Assembly: GCA_964515235.1 (NCBI GenBank)
Contig: CAZEVO010000012.1
Coordinates: 1 to 51,217 of the forward strand
From: OPU3-GD-OMZ sp964515235
GTDB taxonomy: Bacteria > Pseudomonadota > Gammaproteobacteria > Methylococcales > Methylomonadaceae
Reading direction: 5' to 3'
Length of the DNA: 51,217 bases
Of the stretch, positions 33,318 through 42,965 are shown piece after piece. The position numbers were made by a program, and so were the translations under genes. The notes beneath the pieces are model-generated. The model was not told the DNA's origin. It worked only from the letters and a program-made list of their open reading frames with translations, and searched no databases. Positions within the stretch are counted from its first letter, which is position 1; each line of letters begins with the position of its first letter.

Positions 33318-34730
33318 ATGGTTAGAAAATTAGTAGGTGGTTTAGGCGTTTTACTTTGGTTAGCCAGTGCAGCGGTGTTTGCACAATTGCCAGATTTTAC
33401 GAAACTGGTTAAAGAACAAAGTCGAGCTGTTGTGAATATCAGTTCAGTCCATAAGGCTCCAGAACTTAACCATCATTCGCCCGGAGGAACATTGGAGCCT
33501 GGGCAGGTTCCTATGGAAGAATTTCTAAAGCGTTTTTTTGAAGGACAGGGTCAGTTGCCGGGGCCGTACGGCGAATCAAAAGAATCTAATTCTTTAGGGT
33601 CAGGGTTTATTATTTCAAAAGAAGGTTATATTTTAACGAATCACCATGTGATTCAAGGTGCAGATGAAATTATTGTTAAGTTATCGGATCGGCGTGAGTT
33701 AATAGCAACCTTGGTTGGGTCAGATCCTCGTACAGATGTGGCGTTGTTAAAAGTTAAGGCACATTCATTGCCCATTGTTGAGATTGGTGCTGTGGAAAAT
33801 TTACAGGTTGGCGAGTGGGTATTGGCGATTGGTACACCTTTTGGTTTTGAGCATTCGGTTACTGCCGGTATTGTAAGTGCAAAAGGGCGGAGTTTGCCTG
33901 GAGATAATTATGTGCCATTTATTCAGACAGATGTTGCTATAAACCCGGGTAATTCAGGAGGGCCATTGTTTAATCTTAAAGGACAGGTTGTGGGAATGAA
34001 TTCTCAGATTGTTAGCCGTTCTGGAGGGTATATGGGACTCTCATTTGCCATACCGATAGATGTTGTGATGACTATTGTTGAGCAATTAAAGAGCAGTGGA
34101 AAAGTAGCGAGAGGTTGGCTGGGTGTTCATATACAAGATGTGACCAGTGATCTGGCAGAGTCTTTTGGTATGGAACGACCCTATGGGGCAGTGGTCGCAA
34201 AAGTAATGCCAGAGGGGCCGGCGGCCAGTTCAGACCTGCAAACAGGTGATGTGATTGTTGCATTTGAAGGGAAGAAAATTGAATTGTCTTCGGAATTACC
34301 ACCACTAGTTGGGGTAACACCGGTTAATAAAATGGCTAAAATTAAAGTGGTTCGGGCCGGTAAAGTTAAGATGATTACGGTTAAAATAGGGTTGTTGCCG
34401 GAACAATCTCAATCGACAGTGGCGAATGCCGAATCAGCGCCGCAAGTATCGAATAGGTTAGGAATAGTTGCTATTGAGTTGACTCCTGAGCAAAGAAAGC
34501 AGTTGCAATTGTCGAATCAAGGTGTTGGAGTGCATCGTGTTTTAAAGGACCCGGCAATAGCCGCTGGGATACAGCCGGGAGATGTGATTTTAAGAATTCA
34601 GAATAATGTCGTTCGGAACTTGGCGGTATTTGATAAAATAGTGCGTGGTTTACCCGTGGGCAAGTCAATTTCTATATTGATTGAGCGTCAAGGTAGGCGT
34701 TTGTTTTTACCAATCAAAATAGAAAAATAA
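33318..34730 (+). CDS. mucD: Periplasmic serine protease MucD/DegP
   Basis: This HtrA-family protease and chaperone clears misfolded envelope proteins. From the ATG at 33318 the protein has 470 aa with a signal peptide (LLWLASAAVFA). The catalytic triad is visible as His110 (ILTNHHVI), Asp140 (DPRTDVALLK) and Ser213 (NPGNSGGP). Two PDZ domains occupy about 250-345 and 370-465. An SD (TGAGG) precedes the chosen ATG; an in-frame TTG at 33282 lacks one. lepA begins 2 bp after the stop. The 249-bp gap before it holds no convincing sigma-E promoter. Confidence 0.94.
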   Translation: MVRKLVGGLGVLLWLASAAVFAQLPDFTKLVKEQSRAVVNISSVHKAPELNHHSPGGTLEPGQVPMEEFLKRFFEGQGQLPGPYGESKESNSLGSGFIISKEGYILTNHHVIQGADEIIVKLSDRRELIATLVGSDPRTDVALLKVKAHSLPIVEIGAVENLQVGEWVLAIGTPFGFEHSVTAGIVSAKGRSLPGDNYVPFIQTDVAINPGNSGGPLFNLKGQVVGMNSQIVSRSGGYMGLSFAIPIDVVMTIVEQLKSSGKVARGWLGVHIQDVTSDLAESFGMERPYGAVVAKVMPEGPAASSDLQTGDVIVAFEGKKIELSSELPPLVGVTPVNKMAKIKVVRAGKVKMITVKIGLLPEQSQSTVANAESAPQVSNRLGIVAIELTPEQRKQLQLSNQGVGVHRVLKDPAIAAGIQPGDVILRIQNNVVRNLAVFDKIVRGLPVGKSISILIERQGRRLFLPIKIEK

Positions 34731-34732
34731 CT

Positions 34733-36532
34733 GTGGACCAAAAAAATATACGAAACTTTTCAATTATCGCTCATATTGATCATGGAAAATCAACATTAGC
34801 AGATCGTTTTATCCAGATTTGTGGCGGTTTAACCGATCGTGAAATGGAAAGTCAGGTGCTTGATTCGATGGACTTGGAGCGTGAGCGTGGGATTACAATT
34901 AAAGCACAGAGCGTGACGTTAGATTTTCATTCAAAAACGGGGGAAATTTACCAACTGAATTTTATCGATACACCAGGGCATGTTGACTTCTCCTATGAGG
35001 TCTCCAGATCATTAGCTGCTTGCGAGGGTGCCTTGTTGGTCGTTGATGCAGCACAAGGAGTAGAGGCGCAAAGTGTTGCAAATTGTTATACCGCTATTGA
35101 GCAGGGTTTAGAAGTATTGCCAGTTTTGAATAAGATTGATTTACCTTCGGCAGAGCCTGACCGTGTTGTTCAGGAGATTGAGGATATTATTGGTGTTCCG
35201 GCTGATCATGCATTGAAAATTAGTGCTAAAACCGGAGTGGGTATAGAGGCTGTTTTGGAGCAGTTGGTTGAGAAAATACCGGCACCAGAAGGAGACCGAG
35301 CGGCTCCTTTACAAGCGCTTATTATTGATTCCTGGTTTGATCCTTATTTAGGTGTGGTTTCATTAATTAGGGTGATGAATGGATGTATCAGGCGAAAACA
35401 AAAAATCACCTTGATGTCTTCGGGGCGTACTTTTTTAGTTGAACAAATTGGTGTATTTTCACCTAAACGTGAAAACAGAGCGATACTGGAATGCGGCGAG
35501 GTTGGTTTTCTGGTTGCAGGTATTAAAGATATTTTTGGGGCGCCGGTTGGAGATACCATTACCTTAGCTGAGAACCCAGCATTAGAGGCCTTAGAGGGTT
35601 TTCAAAATGTTCAGCCGCGGGTTTTTGCTGGACTTTATCCGGTTACTTCGGATGACTACGAGGGCTTGCGCGAGTCACTTGATAAATTACGCTTGAATGA
35701 TGCGGCATTACAGTTTGAGCCAGAAACCTCCGAGGCATTGGGTTTTGGATTTCGCTGTGGTTTTTTGGGTATGCTCCATATGGAGATTATTCAGGAACGA
35801 TTGGAGCGTGAATACAATCTTAATCTTATAACAACGGCGCCGACCGTAGTTTATGAAGTTGCGTTACACAATAACGAGGTTATATCCATTGATAATCCTT
35901 CTAAATTGCCCGATGCCGGAACCGTACTGGAGATCAGAGAACCAATTATACAAGCTAATATTTTAGTTCCCCAAGACTATTTAGGAAGTGTTATAGGTCT
36001 TTGTATTGAGAAGCGTGGCGTTCAGAAGAATATGCAGTATATGGGGTCACAGGTCTCATTAAGTTATGAGTTGCCGTTAAGCGAAGTTGTATTGGATTTT
36101 TTCGATCGATTAAAATCAGTCAGTCGGGGTTATGCCTCTTTTGATTATGAGTTTAAACGATTTGAAGCAGGTGATTTGGTGAAGTTAGATGTGTTGATTA
36201 ATGGTGATCGTGTAGACGCCCTATCCTTAATTATTCATCGTGACAATATCCAACACAAGGGCCGGGATTTAGTCGATAAAATGAAAGATCTAATTCCTAG
36301 GCAGATGTTTGACGTTGCTATTCAGGCAGCAATCGGTGCTAAAGTGGTTGCTCGTTCTACTGTGAAGGCGATGCGAAAGAATGTGACCGCTAAATGTTAT
36401 GGTGGGGATATCTCTCGTAAAAGAAAATTATTGGAGAAGCAAAAGGCAGGTAAGAAGAGAATGAAACAGGTAGGGCGCATTGATATTCCTCAAGATGCTT
36501 TTTTGGCAGTACTCCGAATGGGGAAAGATTAA
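34733..36532 (+). CDS. lepA: Translation factor LepA (EF4)
   Basis: LepA is a ribosome-binding GTPase related to EF-G and helps in translation and ribosome assembly. The 599-aa protein has G1 AHIDHGKST, RERGITIKAQ, G3 DTPGHVDF, G4 NKIDLP and the C-terminal LepA-specific domain ending with GKKRMKQVGRIDIPQDAFLAVL. The start is GTG, 2 bp after mucD; no strong SD is seen, so translation may be coupled. lepA-lepB is a conserved pair. Confidence 0.97.
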   Translation: MDQKNIRNFSIIAHIDHGKSTLADRFIQICGGLTDREMESQVLDSMDLERERGITIKAQSVTLDFHSKTGEIYQLNFIDTPGHVDFSYEVSRSLAACEGALLVVDAAQGVEAQSVANCYTAIEQGLEVLPVLNKIDLPSAEPDRVVQEIEDIIGVPADHALKISAKTGVGIEAVLEQLVEKIPAPEGDRAAPLQALIIDSWFDPYLGVVSLIRVMNGCIRRKQKITLMSSGRTFLVEQIGVFSPKRENRAILECGEVGFLVAGIKDIFGAPVGDTITLAENPALEALEGFQNVQPRVFAGLYPVTSDDYEGLRESLDKLRLNDAALQFEPETSEALGFGFRCGFLGMLHMEIIQERLEREYNLNLITTAPTVVYEVALHNNEVISIDNPSKLPDAGTVLEIREPIIQANILVPQDYLGSVIGLCIEKRGVQKNMQYMGSQVSLSYELPLSEVVLDFFDRLKSVSRGYASFDYEFKRFEAGDLVKLDVLINGDRVDALSLIIHRDNIQHKGRDLVDKMKDLIPRQMFDVAIQAAIGAKVVARSTVKAMRKNVTAKCYGGDISRKRKLLEKQKAGKKRMKQVGRIDIPQDAFLAVLRMGKD

Positions 36533-36579
36533 TTAGTCATTCCGTTTTTTACAGTATTAATAACATAAAGGAAGTATAA

Positions 36580-37356
36580 GTGGATTTTGATTTTTCTTTT
36601 TTTCTGGTTATTGCAACGTTTGTTTCTGGTGCGATTATTTTACTTTATAAGTTTTTTTATGAATCTGATCCCGTGAGTGATGATGAGGAAGATGAGCCGT
36701 TATTGCTTGAATATGCACGGTCTTTTTTTCCAGTGGTACTCGTGGTTTTGTTACTACGCTCATTTTTAGCAGAGCCTTTCAGGATTCCTTCCTCATCAAT
36801 GATGCCTTCTTTATTGATTGGTGACTTTATTTTAGTCAGTAAATTTGCCTACGGTGTCAGGCTGCCTGTTGTGCATACGAAGGTGATGGACGTAGGCCAG
36901 CCCGAACGTGGTGATGCGATTGTGTTTAGATACCCTAAGGCGCCAGAGGTTGATTATATTAAACGAGTTGTAGGTCTTCCCGGTGATCGGATTTCTTACT
37001 ATAAGAAGCAGGTTTTTTTGAATGGGAAACCAGTCAATCAGGTCTCATTGGGAGAATATGTGGGTGTGGGGCAAGGTGCTAAAATGACTGGGGCAGAACA
37101 CCTTGTTGAAAGTTTTGGCGAAAGAGACCATGAGATTTTATTGCAGCCTAAAAGCTCTAATACTGAAGGGGTTTGGGTGGTTCCGAAAGGGCACTATTTT
37201 GTTATGGGTGATAACCGTGACAACAGTAATGATAGTCGATACTGGGGTTTTGTCCCTGAGCAAAATTTAGTTGGGAAAGCTTTTTATATTTGGATGAATT
37301 GGGATTGGGAGCATAAAGGAATTAGCTTTGAACGTATTGGGACTGTACTTGAATAG
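36580..37356 (+). CDS. lepB: Signal peptidase I
   Basis: LepB removes signal peptides of secreted proteins. The 258-aa protein has two N-terminal membrane helices (about 5-26 and 49-64) and the Ser-Lys catalytic pair: Ser73 in IPSSSMMPSLLIGDF and Lys128 in DYIKRVVGLPGD. The box GHYFVMGDNRDNSNDSR is intact. The start is GTG with a good SD (AAGGAAG). Confidence 0.97.
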   Translation: MDFDFSFFLVIATFVSGAIILLYKFFYESDPVSDDEEDEPLLLEYARSFFPVVLVVLLLRSFLAEPFRIPSSSMMPSLLIGDFILVSKFAYGVRLPVVHTKVMDVGQPERGDAIVFRYPKAPEVDYIKRVVGLPGDRISYYKKQVFLNGKPVNQVSLGEYVGVGQGAKMTGAEHLVESFGERDHEILLQPKSSNTEGVWVVPKGHYFVMGDNRDNSNDSRYWGFVPEQNLVGKAFYIWMNWDWEHKGISFERIGTVLE

Positions 37357-37397
37357 ACTACGCTTAGTGCTTGAATGTAAGCCGTGTGGAGGTCAGT

Positions 37398-37775
37398 ATG
37401 GTTTTAATAAAAAAGCAGGCGGGAGTGGGTCTGGTTGGTGTTTTGATTATTGTCGGAGTATTTTCCGTAATAGGTTTTTTCACAGCTCGAGTCGGTCTGG
37501 TATATTTTAACCACTATCAAATACAAAGTATTCTTGATAGATTGGAGCGTGAGCAGTCTGTGGAACAACGATCGAAAGCTGAGATAAGGCATTTTATTAC
37601 AAAGTATTTTGCCTTAAACAGTATAGATTATATCAAGCGTGAAGAAGTAAGACTCGAGCAGCAGGTGGGATCAATAAATGTACAATTGGACTATGAAGTT
37701 GTTAAACCCGTTGTCGGTAATTTGAGTTTTTTAATCAGCTTTTCTGAAACTAAAAATTTAAAGGAAATTTTTTGA
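37398..37775 (+). CDS. DUF4845 membrane protein
   Basis: The 125-aa protein has a type-IV-pilin-like N-terminus: a short basic start (MVLIKKQ), then AGVGLVGVLIIVGVFSVIGFF and a soluble part with HYQIQSILDRLE. It belongs to the DUF4845 family, which sits between lepB and rnc in many gammaproteobacteria. Its role is unknown; the protein resembles minor pseudopilins but lacks a clear prepilin peptidase site. GGAGG stands 5 bp before the ATG at 37398 and decides that start over an upstream ATG at 37371. Confidence 0.85.
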   Translation: MVLIKKQAGVGLVGVLIIVGVFSVIGFFTARVGLVYFNHYQIQSILDRLEREQSVEQRSKAEIRHFITKYFALNSIDYIKREEVRLEQQVGSINVQLDYEVVKPVVGNLSFLISFSETKNLKEIF

Positions 37776-38467
37776 CGAGAGAACCTAAAGTATTATTAAA
37801 AAAACTGGGGCTACAGTTTAATGATACAAAAATTTTTAGTAGGGCATTGACCCATCGTAGTGCTGGAGAAAAAAACAACGAACGGTTGGAATTTTTAGGC
37901 GACGCAGTTTTAGGTTTTGTTATTGCTGATGTGTTGTGTAAACGATTTCCAAAAGCTCGAGAGGGTGACTTGAGTCGATTAAGGGCGAGTTTAGTTAATC
38001 AGTCCACGCTGGCAGAACTAGCACGGGAACTTCATTTAGGCGATTACCTGATTATGGGTTCGGGCGAATTAAAGAGCGGTGGTTTTCGGCGTGATTCAAT
38101 TTTGTCTGATGCGTTAGAATCTATTATGGGTGCAGTCTTAACTGATCAGGGTTTTATCGCTTGTCAGGAGTGGGTTTTAGGTATTTTTGCAGAAAGGTTG
38201 TCTCAACTAAGTACTGACAATTGGCAAAAAGATCCTAAAACGCGATTGCAAGAATATTTACAGGCCCGCCAGTTAGAATTACCTGTTTACCAACTACTGG
38301 CAGAATCAGGTCAGCCTCACGTGAAAAAGTTCACCATTGAATGCCGTGTGTCAGTGATAGACGAACCGGTTACTGCCGAGGGCGCATCAAGAAAGAAAGC
38401 AGAGCAAGGAGCTGCTGAACAGATGTTAAAGCGGATTTCAAAGTTAGCAGGAATAATACAATCATGA
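37772..38467 (+). CDS. rnc: Ribonuclease III
   Basis: RNase III cuts double-stranded RNA and matures rRNA. The 231-aa protein has the signature ERLEFLGDAVLGFV with the catalytic acidic residues Glu40 and Asp44, and SDALESIMGAVLTDQG. The double-stranded-RNA-binding domain fills about 155-228. The start is TTG with SD AAAGGA, overlapping the DUF4845 stop by 4 bp. The gene overlaps era by 4 bp as well. Confidence 0.96.
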   Translation: MTREPKVLLKKLGLQFNDTKIFSRALTHRSAGEKNNERLEFLGDAVLGFVIADVLCKRFPKAREGDLSRLRASLVNQSTLAELARELHLGDYLIMGSGELKSGGFRRDSILSDALESIMGAVLTDQGFIACQEWVLGIFAERLSQLSTDNWQKDPKTRLQEYLQARQLELPVYQLLAESGQPHVKKFTIECRVSVIDEPVTAEGASRKKAEQGAAEQMLKRISKLAGIIQS

Positions 38468-39345
38468 ATTGCGGTTATGTCGCGCTTATAGGGCGTCCAA
38501 ATGTTGGGAAATCGACATTAATGAACCATCTTTTGGGCCAAAAGATAAGTATTACGTCACGTAAGCCGCAAACCACTCGGCATCAAATAATCGGCATTAA
38601 AACGACAGCTCTAGGTCAGGCTATTTTTGTCGATACCCCGGGAATGCATGACGGAGAGCAGCGGGCATTAAACCGTTATCTAAATCGAACGGCAGATACT
38701 TCATTATTAGGCGTTGATCAGGTGATTTGGTTAGTGGATAGCCTTGAATGGCAGGCCTATGACGACGTTATTATTGAGAAACTAAAACGTGTAGATGTGC
38801 CGGTTATTTTAGCGGTTAACAAGATTGATCGGGTTAAGGATAAACAAGCGATGCTACCTTTTTTGTCTGGAGTGGGTGAAAAGTATCCCTTTGCTGAAAT
38901 TATCCCGGTGTCTGCATTGAAGGGCAATAATTTAGAGCAATTAGAGCAACTGATTATGGCGCGATTACCAGAGTCTGCGTTGATTTATCCGGAAGACCAG
39001 ATTACAGATCGCCCGGAGCGATTTTTATCAGCTGAAATTATTCGTGAGAAATTAATCAGGCGGTTAGGCCAGGAATTGCCGCATGCGTTAACGGTTGAAA
39101 TTGAGCGCTATGAAGAAACCCCTGCGATTACCCGTATTTATGCCGTTGTTTGGGTTGAACGTGATACCCAAAAGAATATTGTCATTGGTAAACAAGGCGG
39201 GTTATTAAAAAGTATTGGTACCGATGCGCGTCAGGATATTGAAATTTTAATAGATCATAAGGTTTATTTGCAGCTTTGGGTTAAGGTGAAAAAAGGTTGG
39301 GCAAATAACGAAAGGGCCCTTAATAGTCTGGGGTTTAATGACTAG
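38464..39345 (+). CDS. era: GTPase Era
   Basis: Era binds 16S rRNA and helps assemble the 30S subunit. The 293-aa protein has G1 GRPNVGKST (11-19 region), SRKPQTTRH, G3 DTPGMH, G4 NKIDRV and a KH domain with GKQGGLLKSIGTDARQDIE. It overlaps rnc by 4 bp and recO by 8 bp, so translation of the three is coupled. Confidence 0.97.
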   Translation: MNCGYVALIGRPNVGKSTLMNHLLGQKISITSRKPQTTRHQIIGIKTTALGQAIFVDTPGMHDGEQRALNRYLNRTADTSLLGVDQVIWLVDSLEWQAYDDVIIEKLKRVDVPVILAVNKIDRVKDKQAMLPFLSGVGEKYPFAEIIPVSALKGNNLEQLEQLIMARLPESALIYPEDQITDRPERFLSAEIIREKLIRRLGQELPHALTVEIERYEETPAITRIYAVVWVERDTQKNIVIGKQGGLLKSIGTDARQDIEILIDHKVYLQLWVKVKKGWANNERALNSLGFND

Positions 39346-40060
39346 TTACGCAGTTTATTCGCAATCTGCATTTGTTTTACATACTCGAAAATACCGTGAG
39401 ACCAGTCTTTTAGTTGATGTTTTTACCTGTGATTATGGGGTCGTCACGCTGGTTGCGAAGGGAGTACGAAAAAAGAACTCAAAATGGGCTGGTGTTCTAC
39501 AGTGTTTTCAGCCGTTGAAAATTTCATTTACCGGACGTTCAGAATTAAAAACTTTAACCGGTGCCGCTTTAGATGGAGTTGGTTTAGAGTTAACGGGCTT
39601 GAGACTTTATTGCGGTTTTTACTTACATGAATTACTGAGTTACTTTTTACACAAGCATGATGCTTATCCAGAAGTTTTTGAGGATTACCGACATTGTCTG
39701 GTTCAACTTGCAACGGGAGATTCAATAGAGTCAACGCTGCGCATTTTTGAGTTAACCTTACTGGAAAATTTGGGATATGGGTTGCAATTAGAAAATGATT
39801 CGGTCACGGCGTGTCCTATTGATCCTGATCGGCAATATGAATATTTAAACGAGGTTGGTCCAGTACCTACAGTGAATCAGGGGTTTTCTGGAAAGAGTTT
39901 GATCGCATTAAGAGAGAAAATATTAACAGATGAGAGCGTTAAAAAAGAGGTTAAGCAGTTGATGCGTCAGGTCATTGATTTTCATTTGCAAGGTCGGGAA
40001 CTTAAAAGTCGTGCGTTAATGAGTCAGTTTATCAGGCAGCAGTCTGTGAGTATTATTTAG
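39338..40060 (+). CDS. recO: DNA repair protein RecO
   Basis: RecO loads RecA onto gapped DNA with RecR and anneals strands. The 240-aa protein has an N-terminal OB fold with SAFVLHTRKYRETSLLVDVFT and VAKGVRKKNSKWAG, followed by a helical part with ELLSYFLHKHD and FELTLLENLGYG. No zinc-finger cysteines are present, normal for gammaproteobacteria. Confidence 0.95.
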   Translation: MTSYAVYSQSAFVLHTRKYRETSLLVDVFTCDYGVVTLVAKGVRKKNSKWAGVLQCFQPLKISFTGRSELKTLTGAALDGVGLELTGLRLYCGFYLHELLSYFLHKHDAYPEVFEDYRHCLVQLATGDSIESTLRIFELTLLENLGYGLQLENDSVTACPIDPDRQYEYLNEVGPVPTVNQGFSGKSLIALREKILTDESVKKEVKQLMRQVIDFHLQGRELKSRALMSQFIRQQSVSII

Positions 40061-40078
40061 TTTAAGGGTAAACAAGAA

Positions 40079-40816
40079 ATGGAGCAGTCAGTTATTTTAT
40101 TAGGAGTTAATATTGATCATGTTGCAACTTTGCGGCAGGCCCGCGGAACATCTTATCCTGAGCCGGTTGAGGCTGCGTTAATGGCAGAGAGGGCGGGTGC
40201 AGATAGTATTACCGCGCATCTTCGTGAGGATCGTCGCCATATTCAGGATCGTGACATTTTTTTGTTGAAAAGTATGATTCAGACTCGGTTGAACTTAGAA
40301 ATGGCGGTTACGGACGAAATGCTTGCGATAGCAACTAATGTGCAGCCACAGGCCTGTTGCTTGGTGCCTGAGAAAAGGGCTGAATTAACTACGGAAGGTG
40401 GCTTGGATATTGTCGGAAGCGCGGCGAGGATCAAGAGTGCTTGTCAGCAATTGGCTGAGGCTAATACAGAGGTGTCTTTGTTTATTGACCCGGATCAATT
40501 ACAAATTGATGCGGCAGTTGAAGCGGGTGCGCCGGTTGTTGAGTTACATACCGGCACCTACGCAGATGCCAAAACAAGTAAAGAAAAGAATGAAGAGTTG
40601 CAACGTATTAAAAATGCGGCGGTTTATGCCCATGGCCAAGGATTACAGGTCAATGCAGGACATGGGTTGACCTATCATAATGTTGAAGCGATCGCTAAAA
40701 TCCCTGAAGTGGTGGAGTTGAATATCGGGCATTCAATTATAGCTCGAGCTGTTTTTGGCGGGTTGCCGGAAGCTGTTAGAGAGATGAAGGCCTTAATGCG
40801 GTGCAGTCGCTTGTGA
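40079..40816 (+). CDS. pdxJ: Pyridoxine 5'-phosphate synthase
   Basis: PdxJ condenses 1-deoxyxylulose 5-phosphate with 3-amino-1-hydroxyacetone phosphate to make vitamin B6. The 245-aa protein has GVNIDHVATLRQARGT, ADSITAHLREDRRHI, PEKRAELTTEGGLD and NAGHGLTYHNV with conserved His and Glu residues. recO-pdxJ is a common pair. A hairpin 20 bp beyond the stop ends this long run of genes. Confidence 0.96.
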   Translation: MEQSVILLGVNIDHVATLRQARGTSYPEPVEAALMAERAGADSITAHLREDRRHIQDRDIFLLKSMIQTRLNLEMAVTDEMLAIATNVQPQACCLVPEKRAELTTEGGLDIVGSAARIKSACQQLAEANTEVSLFIDPDQLQIDAAVEAGAPVVELHTGTYADAKTSKEKNEELQRIKNAAVYAHGQGLQVNAGHGLTYHNVEAIAKIPEVVELNIGHSIIARAVFGGLPEAVREMKALMRCSRL

Positions 40817-40836
40817 TATTTCTGGGTAGAAAAAGA

Positions 40837-40862
40837 GTTGTCAGGTGTTTAGGCCTGACAAC
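40837..40862 (+). terminator. Hairpin terminator after pdxJ
   Basis: GTTGTCAGG (40837-40845) pairs perfectly with CCTGACAAC (40854-40862) around an 8-nt loop, followed by AGTATTTT. It sits between pdxJ and the convergent sigma-54 activator gene and closes the rpoE-to-pdxJ cluster. The U-tract is short. Confidence 0.6.
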
Positions 40863-40887
40863 AGTATTTTGAGGTTGTTGCAAGAAT

Positions 40888-41847
40888 TTATCGAGTGCCT
40901 AAAGCGTGTTTTTGGATACGGTAAAGTAGCGTATCTCGACTGATACCGAGAAGGCGGGCCGATTTGCTGCGATTGCCATTGGTCCGTGTCAGCGCTTGAT
41001 GTATTAGGTCAGCCTCTAGTGCATCAAGACTAATACCATCTTCAGGTAAAGTTGAAATAGTATGGCTCTGTTTAGGGTTGAGTTGGCTAACAAACTCTTT
41101 GGGTAGGTTTTCCGGTTCTAATGTCTTTCCCGGTAATAGAACGCTAACGCGTTCACAAAGGTTACGTAGTTCACGGATGTTGCCCGGCCATGAATAGCTT
41201 CGTAATTGCTTTAAACTGAGTTTGCTAAACTTCGCAGATTGTACGCCGTATTGAGAAGCGAATTTTTTTAAGTAAAACGCGCATAAATCATCAATATCCT
41301 CTGTTCGTTGGTTTAGAGTAGGGAGTTCTAAGGGAACAATATTGAGGCGAAAGTAAAGGTCAGATCTGAAAACCCCGTCGGCTATTTTTTGATCTAAATC
41401 AGAGTTTGTAGCTACAATAATGCGGACATCGAAGTTGCTCGCTTGTGTGCTGCCAACGGCTAGGCATTCACCGGTTTCTAGAAAGCGTAATAGTTTTGCT
41501 TGAACGGAGACAGCCAAAGAATCAACTTCGTCAAGAAACAAGGTGCCATTATGAGCTGCTTGCAAAAGTCCATGCTTATCATTGTCAGCTCCTGTGAAGG
41601 CGCCTTTCTTATGACCAAAGAGTTCAGATTCAATAATCCCTTCGGGGAGTGCTGCACAATTTATTTTAATAAAAGGTTGTTCTGCGCGCGGACCACTTTG
41701 TTGAATCGCGGAGGCCAAGATTTCTTTTCCGGTTCCGGTAGGGCCTTTAATCAGAATGCCAACATCGCTAAAAGCGATCATTTTGGCGCTGCGAACAACA
41801 CTCTCCAGTGCTGGGGATTTTCCTATAATGTGTGAAAACTTATTCAT
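40888..41847 (-). CDS. Sigma-54-dependent transcription activator without sensory domain
   Basis: The 319-aa protein is a bacterial enhancer-binding protein made only of the AAA+ domain and a C-terminal HTH. Walker A is GPTGTGKE (35-42), the sigma-54 contact loop is GAFTGA (82-87), Walker B is LFLDEVD (103-109), and the arginine-finger region FRSDLYFRLN is intact. The Fis-type HTH is NRSKSARLLGISRDTLLYRI near 293-312. No receiver, GAF or PAS domain precedes it, as in PspF. It is 58 bp after a DsbD_2-type protein gene, probably on one transcript. Whether a PspA-like inhibitor controls it is unknown; no pspA is in the window. Confidence 0.88.
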   Translation of the reverse strand: MNKFSHIIGKSPALESVVRSAKMIAFSDVGILIKGPTGTGKEILASAIQQSGPRAEQPFIKINCAALPEGIIESELFGHKKGAFTGADNDKHGLLQAAHNGTLFLDEVDSLAVSVQAKLLRFLETGECLAVGSTQASNFDVRIIVATNSDLDQKIADGVFRSDLYFRLNIVPLELPTLNQRTEDIDDLCAFYLKKFASQYGVQSAKFSKLSLKQLRSYSWPGNIRELRNLCERVSVLLPGKTLEPENLPKEFVSQLNPKQSHTISTLPEDGISLDALEADLIHQALTRTNGNRSKSARLLGISRDTLLYRIQKHALGTR

Positions 41848-41905
41848 AATGATTTATTTTTTTTTATTTTTTTATCCACGGACCCAATGCCACTAGTTTT
41901 TGCGT

Positions 41906-42706
41906 TCAGTGCATTTTTAGAGGTATGAGTTCTGGTCGAACCGCTAAAACAGCCAGTGCAATGAGTAACAAGCCCGCAAATAATCGAAATACTTTCATCC
42001 TAGAAAGTCGTGTCATAAGACTGGTTATTATACCCACGCTAAACACTACAGGTAAAGTCCCAATTCCAAAGGCTAGCATTGTGAGGGCGCTACGGGCGAT
42101 ATCGCCTGTAGTTGCTGCCAGTGCGAGTGCGGTATAGACCAGTCCACATGGTAGCCAGCCCCAGATCATGCCGAAAAAAAATGATTGGGTTAGTGTCTTT
42201 ACCGGGATGAGCCGGTGTGCGATAGGTTGTAGTTTGCGCCAGAGTTGAACCCCTATTTTTTCAAGGTAAGCAAAGCGAGGAAATAGGCCGGCAATATGAA
42301 GACCGGCACCGGCCATGATGATCGCGGAAAAGATTTGTAAATACCGGTGCCCATGGCCTTCGCCTAAAGGTGTTGTGAGTATGGATTCGATCAGACCAAC
42401 GAGAAGCCCAGCTAAAGCATAGCTGAAAATCCGCCCAACATTGTAGGTAAACACATAAGGCATTAACCATGCTTTCTTTTGGCGTATCTGCGTATCTATA
42501 CTGAGTGTTAATGTGCCAATAATTGAGCCGCACATGCCTAAGCAATGCATACTACTGAACAGTCCCATGACAAAAGCAACGAGATAAGAGTGGGTAAATT
42601 CCGTTGTTAAAGTTCTGCTGTGGTGGGCGTGCTCAGGCACCACATTAAATAGTGGGGCGATTAGGTCGTTCCAGAATTGTGGGTCAAGTAATTGCTCTAT
42701 AGGCAT
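41906..42706 (-). CDS. DsbD_2-type (TauE/SafE-like) six-helix membrane protein
   Basis: From the ATG at 42706 the protein has 266 aa and about six helices. It contains HCLGMCGSIIGTLTLS, FTYNVGRIFSYALAG and WGWLPCGLVYTALALAA, the Cys-bearing motifs of the DsbD_2/UreH_2 family, often annotated as sulfite exporter TauE/SafE. Members next to cytochrome-oxidase or copper genes are linked to metal or redox handling. A His-rich stretch (EHAHHS) precedes the first helix. The frame stays open to a TTG at 42835, so a longer N-terminus is possible; no SD marks either start. The gene diverges from a Met-rich TonB receptor. Confidence 0.8.
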   Translation of the reverse strand: MPIEQLLDPQFWNDLIAPLFNVVPEHAHHSRTLTTEFTHSYLVAFVMGLFSSMHCLGMCGSIIGTLTLSIDTQIRQKKAWLMPYVFTYNVGRIFSYALAGLLVGLIESILTTPLGEGHGHRYLQIFSAIIMAGAGLHIAGLFPRFAYLEKIGVQLWRKLQPIAHRLIPVKTLTQSFFFGMIWGWLPCGLVYTALALAATTGDIARSALTMLAFGIGTLPVVFSVGIITSLMTRLSRMKVFRLFAGLLLIALAVLAVRPELIPLKMH

Positions 42707-42965
42707 AATGGCAGGCACGTTAACATAGTTTTTAGGAATGCGAAATAAAGATATGTGACCAGGTAAATGAAAAGTTGTGTCAAATGGCTTGTATTGATGA
42801 GTGTTTTGGTTGTGAATGTTGTTTTTTTTTAACAACCATCAGGTTTTTTGAAGAAACATGAGAAGGCATTGTGCGAAATAGCGTGTTTTAAGGGGTCAAT
42901 AGGTCTTTTTTTGTTGTTTTTTTAGGTGTTTTTTGGACTTTACTCAGTTGGAAAATTATAGTTTT

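Noticed and set aside
41863..41900. Sigma-54-like TGGCA site before the activator gene
   Set aside because: The -12 element reads GT instead of GC at the required distance.
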